DNA from: Karalla daura
Lineage: Eukaryota; Chordata; Actinopteri; Chaetodontiformes; Leiognathidae
DNA: 64,000 nucleotides
Direction of reading: 5' to 3'
NCBI GenBank assembly: GCA_029224185.1
Contig: CM055198.1
Location: forward strand, 3,277,675 to 3,341,674
A program made the position numbers and the translations under genes. Position 1 is the first letter of the stretch. The number at the start of each line of letters is the position of its first letter. Of the stretch, positions 24,601-35,800 are shown one piece after another. Under the pieces are notes generated by a model. That model was not told where the DNA came from and did no database searches. It saw only the letters and a program-made list of their open reading frames with translations.

Positions 24601-27600
24601 GAAAAAGAAGACATCGTTGACGCGGGAAGCGAGCGGGCGTCCGTTTCAGAGTGGGACTCGAACCTCCATCACAAACCGACTAAACAGCCAGCCTCTCCCG
24701 GGATGCAAACTGGCGTGCCTTATCGCACGGCCGTACTGTCGATCAGTCCCGCCGTTTCATGCCAAAGGGCTGCGCCGGTGCATCAATGCAAAGCACCGAT
24801 GCAAATGCGGTGCGACTCCAGAGGTGACGCGACCTCAGGTTGCCTTGGGTGCGCCTTGGCGAGCGAGGGCTCCCAGAAAAGACGCCGCCATTTCAAACAC
24901 GGAAATCTAGCTTGAGTTACGGAGGGCGAGTCTTCAGATGTGGCGGCGCCCGTCCCGTCAGGCTGATGAGACAGCTCGAGGTGCAGCGGCGAAACCACAG
25001 TTTCCAGAGGAAACCGCGGGGAGACGATGGAAAGCTTTCACCTATCTGTTCGAACAGCGCTGCCTCACACTGTTCGAACCCACAAGCACTGTTCGTGAGA
25101 ACGAAGGCCGTGGGGTAAGAAAGACTGTTTCCGATGGGACTGATCTGAGTTACACAAACTGGCCCGAACGCGCTCGAAGAGGCGTTTCCAAACTCTTGAG
25201 CGAGGGTTTCTTTTCTTTTTTGGTTTTCACATGCACGGACAAATGTCTGAGCAAGTCCCGATGTGTCACGATGACACATGTGTTCCTGAGCGAGACGTGC
25301 TCTTGAGCTGAGGTCGGACACTAACTGACCTCCTAGCTCCCAGTGGTAAAGCCCCCCCCCCCCCCCCGGGTGCCCTGAGTCATCACGCAGGGAGGTTCGA
25401 GCAGGGCGTGCAGTCTTTTTGGGAAAACAGGCGTGACTCTGCTTGTTTCCCCACCTGATTGATCACTACATTAAGAGTTGGCCAACTGTCATTCACGGGG
25501 CCGAGATGATGCACCGTGTGACTTCCTGGAAGCTGTTTCTCCCCCCCCCCTCCCCCGGGAGCAGAATAAAGTGCCGTGTCGATATTTCAGAGTGGTTTAA
25601 CCTGTCGATGGACATCAGACATAAAGCCATTTCCTGGTCCCAGGATAATGGAAAATACCCGATATTAGAAATGGCAACTTGGATCTGGAGAAGTAGGGAA
25701 ACCTCATGAGACCTTTGACATTGCAGCGTTGGCACCGGCCGATAGCGAAAGTGTTACATTTGAGACCAAACTTGTGGTGCGGTGGCAGTGACTGCTAGTT
25801 TCCCCCTTGTTTGTTGTGCCCGGGCAAAAAATATGCTCTTCAATTGTACACGTTTTATATAAGCACTTTCTGGCAGATGATGAAAAGCTGAAATTACCGT
25901 TCCGACCGAAATCCTGACTCATATTGCAGCTGGAATCTGATTCTTTTCTATTTGCATGTTGCCCTGCCGTTGTATTAACATTTATACCACAATGGTATTA
26001 TCAATCATACGCTTGTGTACTGTTATGACTAAACGTTAACCAGAGGGGATCTACTCTTTTGTGAGAACACTGGTAGCGAGGCACGGATGCCCACAGACCG
26101 GAACGCTAGCGTGACTAGGGGAGCAGATAAATGTAATCTCTCTGCACAGAAGTAATCCTTTTCACGGCACAGCCAGGACACCTGAAGCCGGTCGGGATAT
26201 TTTGTGGGTCGACTGCTTCAGACAGGGAAAAGGGAGAGAGAGAGAGAGACAGAGACAGACGGTCAGGGAAGGGGAGTTAATATGTGGCCATGTCAAGGCC
26301 AAGTAGACATGGGCTGATATAAAAGAGGCTGTGGCTTCCCTGAGGGAGTGCGTTCTGGGCCAGGGCTGGCCTGCCTGGGGGCCTATCATCATCTGCTGTG
26401 TCCATTCAGCAAAACCACAGCACACTTCCTCTGACATACACACTGGCAGCCACCGACACACAGGCTCTCTCGATGCGCGACATCTGTCTGGGTGAAAGGG
26501 ATGGAGAGGCTCCCAAGGTTGAGTGCCGGAGCTGACGCAAAAAGGAGAGGTGCGGGGAGATGTCCAAAAGACTTCGTTGATACGAACAAAAATGGGTTTT
26601 GCTACTTTGAGAGATTGACATAACATGACATAGAGTCTAAGATGTTCTATGCGGGGTTTTTTTTCCATCCCCTGTACAGACCAGTTGGATGTTCTCCTGT
26701 GACAGACAGGAAATGACCCGTTTTACGGTTGTATATTCTTTAAAATATTATTATTATTATTCTTTGAGGTTCTGATAATCAGTGACAGCCATCGCCAAAA
26801 ATCGATTTCACAATTTTGGCCGTTCAGCATTTGACAAACACTACCTCCGAGAGTTGCAGTGCACTGGAAGCCAGATTTGGGCACTATGTTGCCGTGGACG
26901 TATCTTGGCAGATACAATATGTATTTCTAATAGGTGAAAAAAAACAGCATTCATAATTAGTTTGTCAGAATGGACTGATCGGGTTCCTACTCAGGGTGGA
27001 ATTTCTGACGACTACCGAGAACCCCCCCCCCGTAGACACTCCACTGATTCAGCGTATGCTAAATTAGTGACCTATAATCTGAGCTGCCAATCCGCTCCAT
27101 CGTGCAAAGTGATTCACGACAATGATTCACTGGAGCAAAGTGCTCTCTCGCCCATTGGCGTTCTTTGTCGCACGTACAAAGGCGGGGTATAAAGGGTGGC
27201 CCGGTCATCTCCTAAACACTGGCAGCTCCGAGTGCCAAGCCATCACCCTACAGCAGGACTGGTTCCCTGCCCAGTAAGAGGCGGGACCTTAGGTCACAAC
27301 ATCTGTCCCGCACGTATATTTAGGTGAGGGAGCTGTTTTCTTTTGTGTGTAGCCTACTTTTGGGAGGTGCAATTTGTCGTGCGGATTTTAAAGACAGACG
27401 CGAAGACTTTTGACTCAAGCTTGTTCCGTCAGCACAGCGTATCAACATGTTTGGAAGGGTTGGGGTCAGCTTGTAAAACCCCCCAAAAAATGTCCCAAAA
27501 ACCAAACGTCAGCAATGTCACCCATGTTTCTACCGAGCCACTGTGAGGCTCGGTTGCTTGGACGGTGGACAGGGCTATCTTGGCAGTGCCAGGCTCTGTG

Positions 27601-27931
27601 CCAACACGGCTTAGCCAAAATTGGGCAAGGAGGTGGAGTGTGGGCTGAGCGACGGAGGCAGGGCGGAAGAAACCTTGCTGCTAAAATGGTCTCCAAACAG
27701 CCATCTATTGGATCCTAACCTTCAGGGTGGCAGCCGCTCAGCTTTTGAACATATCTGCCCTGACATTTGCGTCATCTTTGAACACACTCTCTGTTTCTCT
27801 TTCTTCTCCTTCTTCTTCGTTTTCTTTCACCCCATATCTGACTGTTTGGCGAGCTCTCACTAGTGTGTACCTATGCAGTCCTCCGGTCAACCTCAGCTGG
27901 TTTGAGTGTGTTGTGAAGCTTGTGTGTGTAC

Positions 27932-28004
<73 letters not shown>

Positions 28005-28820
28005 ACAGTGAGAGGACGGATGTGAGCTGACTGATGTGGCCTATCCAGAGACAGTCCCTCCATTGAGGAGCAGCGGAGGACACAGGGTGAGCCGTATGAC
28101 GGCCCCCTCCTCTCGCAGTCATGACTTCACCACTCCTGACTCCACTTTGCTCAATAGTTTGCATATGACAGCTGCTCGGGAGCACGGCTCGCACTCGGCT
28201 CTCTGTCGCTGTTGACTCTTTAGATAAGGCGGACACACGGTGCCGTTGCGACATGCGTTCGTGTAGACGTGCGCGTGAGATGTGGAGCCTCGCTGAGATT
28301 TCTCGATGAAAAATTTTTTTTTTAAATCATGGGTACATCTCGGGTTGTTTTGTTGTCGTCTGCTCATTTTCACCCGATGTTACTCATGCCTTTAATTCTT
28401 CCTTCCTCCCCTCATCCTTCTCCTCCTCCTCCTCCTCCTCCTCCTCCTCCCCCTCCTCCTCGTCCCGCTGCCTGGACACAGGCTCTGACCCCGGGCAGCG
28501 ATGCGGGGCAGCAGCCGCTGCGGACCGGGATGCTGCGGCGGACCGCCTCCGCTAACACACGGTTGTCCGCCTCCCTCTGCTCTCACACCGGCCATGTCCC
28601 GGCTGACATGCCGGTCCCCTCCAGCCCTGCACCGACACTCTCACGCAGACAGACAGACAGACAGACAGACAGACACAGTGCTGGGTACTCACGCCCTCGG
28701 TCTGGGGAAGCCCATGGATAACAACACGTCCAAGTTGGAGCCACATTTGACGGAGCCGGGCCGGTTCTGCCGGAGCCTCCGGGGCAGGATCTTACTGTAC
28801 AGGTCCTCTTTGGCAGCCAT
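5751..28820 (-). CDS. ubash3b: UBASH3B (TULA-2/STS-1) histidine phosphatase, complete, 14 coding exons, 643 aa
   Basis: Exons in coding order: 28693-28820, 10773-10826, 9905-10091, 9578-9776, 9322-9491, 9025-9233, 8794-8941, 8589-8712, 8381-8500, 8188-8280, 7964-8108, 7177-7283, 6972-7081, 5751-5888. They total 1932 nt. Domains: UBA about 27-66, split by intron 1; a 2H-phosphodiesterase-like region with HxT motifs at H115/T117 and H201/T203; SH3 about 247-316; C-terminal phosphoglycerate-mutase-type phosphatase about 376-643 with RHGE at 385-388 and the second catalytic-type histidine H570 in AHASS. It ends RETLLQE like the mammalian protein (human 649 aa, from memory). The family dephosphorylates Syk/Zap-70-type kinases and binds Cbl and ubiquitin in haematopoietic cells. 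The donor of exon 11 (GTCACG) is unusual. UBASH3B is favoured over UBASH3A by the whole C-terminal sequence. Teleosts often keep two copies; which one this is cannot be told. Confidence 0.96.
18536..18570. repeat. CA microsatellite continuing into CG repeats
   Basis: About 12 CA units followed directly by CG units, within ubash3b intron 1. Confidence 0.9.
20281..20345. promoter_or_regulatory. Candidate enhancer-like block in ubash3b intron 1
   Basis: A short non-repetitive A/T-rich block in GC-rich surroundings. It holds an AP-1-like TGACTCA immediately followed by a homeodomain-type TTAATCC and CTAATTGG (20320-20340). This is inferred from motif clustering only. Confidence 0.25.
22755..22880 (+). 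mobile_element. LINE reverse-transcriptase remnant
   Basis: One frame reads GVPQGSVLGA, the start of the conserved VPQGSVLGPLLF block of L2/CR1-type reverse transcriptases. After a frameshift the next frame reads LLFIICLLPL. Both lie on the plus strand, opposite to ubash3b. It is too short and broken to function. Confidence 0.7.
27936..28002. repeat. GT microsatellite
   Basis: About 33 uninterrupted GT units in ubash3b intron 1. Confidence 0.95.
28419..28460. repeat. TCC trinucleotide repeat
   Basis: About 13 TCC units in ubash3b intron 1, roughly 230 bp downstream of the exon 1 donor. Confidence 0.9.
28646..28674. repeat. GACA tetranucleotide repeat
   Basis: Seven GACA units lying 19 bp inside intron 1 from the ubash3b exon 1 donor site, so length variation would fall very near a splice site. 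Confidence 0.9.
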
Positions 28821-29060
28821 GGTGAGACAGTGAGGGGGGGGGGGGGGGGCAGGCACTGAGCGCAGGGTCCGGGTTCAGTCCAGCCTGCACACCTCGGGCT
28901 AGTCCATGGAGCTAGAGTGGGCTCGACGTGAGCGGAGAGCGGCGGAAGGAGGCAGGCGGGGAGCGAGGCTGTGCGGAGCGGAGTGGGGCTGAGAGCGGGG
29001 CTGAGAGCGGCGGCGCTCGGCCAGGCTGAGCCTGCTACTCCGCCCACCGGAGGAAGCAGC
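28821..29060 (-). promoter_or_regulatory. GC-rich promoter and 5' UTR region of ubash3b
   Basis: Directly upstream of the ubash3b start codon is a GC-rich block with a G-run (28834-28849 on plus) and repeated GAGCGGGGCTGAGAGC-like units near 28985-29010. No TATA box is seen. This is consistent with a CpG-type promoter. Confidence 0.55.
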
Positions 29061-29533
29061 AAATTAGATGTGCTCAGTGAGTGGAGTGGAGCAGCACGGG
29101 GCAGGACGGCCAGCGCCAGGCAGCACTGTGTCTAGGCATAGGACACTTCCACGACATGTCACATCTGTGTAACAGCAGCACTGCTCCCGCTGGACACACA
29201 CATACACACGACATCGCTGTGAAACACTTCTGGCGCAATATCTGCGCTTCTACTGCACCAACTATTCAACTGTGCAGATCTAAATACCCTATTTGTAACT
29301 GTATTCTTTGTCTTGTTCTTCTACATAGTTGTCTTATAATATTACTTTAATGCTTGTGTCTATAACACTACTAGCTTTTTATATCAGCATGTAAATGTTT
29401 TTATACATATATATATGTATAAAATATATATATATACTATTGCTGCAACACTGAATTTTCACCATTGACGGTCTAATGAAGGAACGTCTTGTATATCTCA
29501 CATTCTGACTAGTCAGACTCGTTGGCTCTAATC

Positions 29534-29850
29534 CAGGGTTGGTTCAACTTTTTTCATTGAGGGCTTCAGATCCAGTTACATGGAAGTACCCTGGGATCAA
29601 TAATGCCTTTCAAGTTTTTTCCCCCCCTTTAGCTATAAACGTTTGATACGAATGTAGTTTTGATGAACGAATGTATTAATCAAAAACTGGCCTCTTAACT
29701 GGCTTTGTGAATGATCAATGTCAGAAAAATCCCATTAAAAATTCATATCATTATAATAATGACACATTTATGGTGGTGCTAGCAGGCTGTAGATGATACA
29801 TTTTTATGAAATAAAGAGTCTGGCCCCAAGCCATACTTTGGACACCCCTA
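29534..29850 (+). mobile_element. hAT-like non-autonomous DNA transposon remnant
   Basis: It begins CAGGGTTGGTTCAACT and ends with a segment reading AGTCTGGCCCC and TTTGGACACCCCTA, the imperfect terminal inverted repeats typical of Charlie-type hAT elements. The interior is A/T-rich and non-coding. No clear 8-bp target duplication remains. Confidence 0.7.
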
Positions 29851-30373
29851 CTTGTTTAATTCCAACATGATTTGAGGATGGGTTAATGTATTGCAAACAA
29901 GACATGACCAAACAGTGAGAGCTACAAAATATGGTTTTAATTTGTGTAGAAAATTATATTTAAAATGCAAACATAATTACAATATGAATATATGGCATCT
30001 ACAGAATCTTTATAAAATTAATTACATTATTTTACATTATCACAGATGGTTAATTTGGCATAACTCAAAGAGACTTGACTGGCTAGACTTTTGATGGCTT
30101 GTAATCTCATACTGTACCACATAATTGTATCTCATCCCGATTCCTTACATTTGAATGGCATTTTTAACATTATTCAGTCATTCTGATAAATAATTAACAA
30201 ACCTATTGCCAAAGAGCAAAGATCCATGATGGCTTACACATGATTTCACATGACACAGATGATTCATGCGGTCCTCTGTTGTATGGAAGCCTGTGAGGCG
30301 ACATTCCGACTCCTCGAAGGCGACACTGTGCCATATCCAACCAGGCCTGACTGAGTGGTGGGGAGATGTGAGG

Positions 30374-32777
30374 TCAGAGCTGGACACCTACAGAGCTGGC
30401 AGATGGGTTGTATGGTGTGATGACACAGAAGACGCAGCCTGCCTCCTGGAAAGCCTGTCTCATCTCCACCTAGTGGGACAGAAACGCACTGCATCAGACG
30501 CCAAGGCCCTGTCGTCACAGTCACAAATAAACAACTTACAACTTGGAGCAGGTTAAACACTGATTTGGTCTGTTTGGTCAGTCTCTTGTCAAGCAAGGAT
30601 CAATCTCAAGCAAGGATCAATGAACTGAGAACAAAAAAGCAAGTTGCTTTTGTTTGCAAGGCACCTAAAAGCCATAGAGTAGGTGGTGATGCATTAACTG
30701 GTTTGTTCTTCTGAAGTAAAACAATGACAGGAAAATACACTTTACTTGTTTTTTTTTCCCTAAATGTTCAGTTGAACAGATGAATAGCACTGTGCTGTAA
30801 GGGTTTAAAGAGCAGCCACAACCAAAGGACCTTTGATCCAAACGACGCTTGACATTTTGAACAAGATCGAGGCGACATTCGTTTTCCCTGTGAGGGGACA
30901 CAAATCAAAGAGGCCGGCTCCAGCTTTCCTTCAGCGGACCTAGTGATCTTGGTTTCTTTTGATTACATCAGAAGCCAGACGCATGGCTGTGCAGGATTGT
31001 GCTCTGACTTCATATCTCACTTCCTGACGCCGCACACAGTATCAGAGAATATGAGACACTCATTACCGGAGAGATCAAAACGCATTCTATAGATTGTGGC
31101 GCATGTTTGCAAAACATTCTCAATTTTTCATTTAATGACATGAGTTGGTGAGACTCCGCAGATCACTAATGGGAGGAAGGGCTCCACACTCAACACGAGC
31201 ATGGAACCATTGAAATTGTCTTGAATATGACTCCCTGTACGTTTCCTAAATGAGTTACCCTCCTAGAATTAGTCATTGTCCTTATTATATTACTGGAGTA
31301 TTAATAATAACTTAGCGTTTTTATCAAGGTTTAGACTGATAGACAGATAGTTCAAGGTTTATAGCTTAGTAGGCACTTACCAGTCTTGCATTGTCCAGGC
31401 ACAGACCCACCACAGCCCCCCCGCTGCCTGGTAACTTCACTGCAGAACCAAACTGCGGGAAAAACCAGAGACTCGATGAGAGCACACAAACAGAGTCGCC
31501 GTCAATTCGAGCGGGGAAACCACTGGAGCAGACGCGTGGAGCTGCTCGGCGAGACATGCTCCTCTCTACCTGCTTCGCCAGCTGGACCATCTTGAGATTC
31601 CCGGGACCGAGACACTCGTCCGTGTAGACAGTCCTGTGGGAGGCGCGGGTTCGTTAGCCCAGAGCGTCACTGGAACATAAATAATGAGGCGTTTCGTCTA
31701 CCTTCGCAGCTCAAAGTTCAGGTCCATCAGCTGAGCCAGACTGCCCCAGTCCTTGTTCTCAAAAGCCGTTCTGAGGGGAGCACATTCCCGGGGGGGCGAG
31801 GGGTTATGATGAATAAATAAATTGATGAGAAATCGCAAAGCAGCTACAGTCCATGTCAGCAAAGCTGCAGCGGCGTATTAGATTTCTCGGAGTGCACTGG
31901 CATTTTTCAATTATTCAAAAGCTCAGAGACAGTCTAAGATGGCGAATCAAAGGCAAGACAAATTTCATCAGTCTGGCTTTTGCTGGTTTATCTGACAAAA
32001 ACCTACATTACTGTTGCCAAAAATAAAGCAGAGTTCTCAAACCAACCTGGCCTGATCGGTGAACTCAGCAAACGTCTTCATGGCTTCAACGACCAAAGGC
32101 TCTCCTGTGGAGAGACAGGAAGTTTGATTTAGGAGGACTTTCACATGTCAAACCTTTCTTGCTATCTGTTCCGAGCCTGCTAGAAAAATCGGCTCTTCAC
32201 TGGCAGCTTGTGCATGTTGTGATGTGATTGCTCTCCCAGTAACAACGCTAACATGACGATGGTTCACCATTTCCTTTAACCACTCAGTTTGTTCCACCTG
32301 TGCTTGGACGAGAGACACGTCCAGACTGTATTCAAGTACAACCCCAGGAACATGAATATATTTATTTGTGAACCTAGGATTCTTTAGAAAGCAGTATTGA
32401 CAAAGAATGAACTAGAGTGATGAAATTAAGCATTTCTTCACTTGGAGCACAAAGTGCAAGCGTTAGAGGATAAACACAGTCCAAAGAACAGTGTTCCAGT
32501 GTTTGTGTAATCTTTGCCGTATATACATCAGGACAATGTATAATGTAATGATGGTAAAGATCTGTCCATCTCTGCCTCCAAATCAAGATCTCAGAGTGAA
32601 AACACGGGGCAGATGTTTGGCGGTGACCTTCGACCTGAACATACCACTAAGCCAGCGCTGTTTGATGTTGCTGTGGATGCGTCCGGAGTCACTGGGGTCA
32701 CTCAGGTAAGCTAGCCAGAAGGACGGGAGAGCACTCATATCCATGGGAATATAGTTCCCTTAGAGTGAGCAAGACAA

Positions 32778-32808
<31 letters not shown>

Positions 32809-35800
32809 TGAGCAAAGACATCTGTTTTGTGTTATCTTCTTGGATCTAGAGACTAGAGTCTCACTGCCCTACCGTGTCCCTGCTCCTCCATCAGCTTCCT
32901 GCCGAAGTCCATGTAGACTAAGCCCTCGTAGACCTGCAGAGAGAGAGAGAATGTGAGATTGAGAGAATGATGTGAGACCACAACAGTCCGTTAGCACTGC
33001 GTTACTGACCTGCACCACTCTGTCCTGCAGGCCAGCCGTGATGAACAGCTCGTCTGTCTCCACGTTGAGGATGAAGTTAGCCCTGATTGGCTTTGGCAGA
33101 TCCTGGGGTGTAAAACACGACATATGGGACTGAGTACAATAACAACTCATTGAAGTTATTCTGACACACACCATGAGGTGACGATCCTTACATTGTCTGT
33201 GATGTTGTAGAATTTCATGAGACACTTCAGGGTCGCTGAGACGATGGCGCTGTGAGAAGGGAAAAGTGTGAGCAACTGCATTCCAGATGCAAATCCAGGC
33301 GGGGAATGACCAGAGCACATGGACTTACCTGCTTCCAGCCAGGCCCTTCGTGAAAACAGACACAAACACTTTCATCAATGCGTATTATTCATCAATATTT
33401 CCACATCTCATCATGCCTGTTGAGTTGTTCCAGTCATTTCTCAGTAATTTCGCTCACCACTTGCCGAGGGATGTTGGTGTCATACTTCAGTGTGAAGTTC
33501 TGCTTGGTCAAAGCGATGCTGTGGTGGAACAGACACACAGAGTGAGTGTGTGTGTGTGTGTGTGTGTGTACGTGCTTATTTGTGCGTGGTCCTCTACAGG
33601 TTAAAGACAAAACGTGCTGCGATTTGAGGCTCTAGCTCCATATCTGGACACCGTGCACTCAGATCATTTTGAATGGGGAAATCCATAATGGCACATTTTG
33701 TCACCCCCACTCCCCAACAGCCAATCGTGAGCCAAATCGGGACAACGGCAGCCCAATCATATAGCTTCACCAGTGCAGACAGGAAGAGTAGAGCAGACAG
33801 GCCTTAGATTAACACATTGTGCGCATGCGTCGTTGATTACTCCCCATGGAAAAAGAGCATTTTTAACATCATTCTGTGGTGAAGAATGCTTTTATTTTGT
33901 TTTGGTTTGTGTGTAATTTCACTGGCAATCGTGTATCTGTGTTTTTCTCTGTCCCGGTGTCATGTTAAAAAGGTGGATTTGACCATGTCTCCATTCAATC
34001 AGGCTGCTGAGTGGCAGGACTTGACACAGGACTCAGTGTTAATGTTATTGGTAGATAACACACTCAGTTAGTCTTAAATTAGTACATTTGTTATTTACAT
34101 ATGACAAGAACGGCATATGTCAATTTAAAATGAGCTGAAATATTCTTACTTGCACTCAATACCTTTTCTCTGTCGTTTGAAGTTAGTTAATGAGTCACCT
34201 ACCTTATCAAAATTAGCTCCAACTGATTGAATGGAAAGTGGTATCTAATTTTACTACTGATCCTTGGATAAAACCTACGGGCATACAGCCCCCACATGGG
34301 AATGGATGGGACTCACCCTTGTTTAGAGCAGAACTGGTAGAACTTCTTACAGGTGGCCTGCAACAGCCGCAGACCTCCCAGGTAGCTATAATGCGTGATG
34401 GAGATGACATGTCAAGAAAACATGTTCACCTGTGCCATGCACAGCTCATGATGTACAGACACCCACCTACCCTTCTTTCCTGCTGATGCAGAACAGATCC
34501 TGCAAGCTTCCAAACTCTGTGGGGTCGTTGAGAGGATGCGGTACCAAGACCTGCAAAATCACAGGCAAAGCGTGACGTGTGCGTCTCTATGAGTGTGCAG
34601 AAAAGTAGGTGTCGGGGAGGGGGTGAGTGTGTTACCAAACTCTGGCTTTCCACTAGAGTGACCTCAGCCCAGAAGTTGGAGATGGACATGGCGATGGTTT
34701 TCCCGTTGAAGCCGTCTGAGGGATTGCCCATGAGTCCCACCCTGTGAGTCATCACATATTCGGGGGGGGGGGGGGAGTTCTAACATGGTTCATGAACTTT
34801 CAAATGCTCTCATTGTGAGACAGATTAGACTCTGTAAAAACTCTCTGTAAAAACCAGAGAAATCTACGCCGAGCCCAAACCAGAGTGATTAGTGTGGGGG
34901 GTTTTTCCCTTACCTGGCATAAGACCGGCACGTGATTGGCTTAGCGGGGCTGTTTTGCTGCTTGGTGGAGTAGTGGGTGAGCCACTTGGTGTAGTCTGAC
35001 AGGCCCTGAGACATGAGGAAAACGCTTGTTATTAAAGGACAAAGCAGCTAAGCGAAGCTGCGTCTGATGGCTACAAAATAATACAATGTGAAAGAAAAAG
35101 CTGTGGACAGTCAATGATCTTCACTTTTGAAACAGGAGTAGCTGCAAAATGCTTCAAATCAAATCTGTACTGTGCTTGAACATCGTAGTCTATGAAACTG
35201 AGGGCAACCTCAAACATAGCTGACAAACTGCTTTCGGGATACAAACCACTTGTCCGATGAGCTGGAAACCGGTGGGAAGCTTCATCCCAAACACATCCAG
35301 CTGCTTGTCATTGATGAGCCACTCCTGGAGGGAGAGAGAGCCGGAGCGGATGCTTAATGGATTCGGAGGCGGCTGTGATGTGACAGAACGATCCTTTATT
35401 GGCGTGTACGAACCCAGAATCGTCCGAAGCTCCTGTCCGCAGCCTGAGGCTGCAGGCTGAGGAAGTCGGACAGGTGGGACAGCGTCTCTCTCCGGATGCA
35501 GTAAAACACCACACTAGCCAGCCGGGACTCTGTCATCCCGTCCCCAGGCTTCTCCAGGAAGCGACTTATCCTGATTCATGAAACCACATTCAAGTCAAAT
35601 CTGTAAGGCAGCAACACGTCTAAATATAGGTTTCAGAAAGAGCACACATCAGGTGGTGGTAGAGCCATTACACAAGGTCTTCTATTCAGAAATAATGAAG
35701 TGTTGCTCCAAACATGAACATCACTAGAAGAATAACTGAATGTGCCCTGATGGGCCTGAAGCAGAACCTCCTCACCTGTGTGTGTCAGGGCACACCTCCA

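Larger units (their letters stand above)
10827..28692 (-). other. Intron 1 of ubash3b, 17.9 kb, GC-rich and without a supported gene
   Basis: I found no second protein-coding gene inside. CpG-dense stretches lie at about 15.6-16.1, 16.5-17.2 and 23.4-25.1 kb. YY1-like ATGGCGGC or GCCGCCAT motifs occur near 15940 and 24885. Other contents are CA/CG repeats (for example 18536-18570), an LTR-free LINE reverse-transcriptase scrap near 22.8 kb, and A/T-rich blocks resembling conserved enhancers (for example 20281-20345). Long open frames here follow the low stop-codon density of GC-rich DNA. Confidence 0.6.

Noticed and set aside
28321..28721. A proline-rich open frame over the TCC repeat
   Set aside because: It is created by the trinucleotide repeat and runs opposite to ubash3b exon 1.
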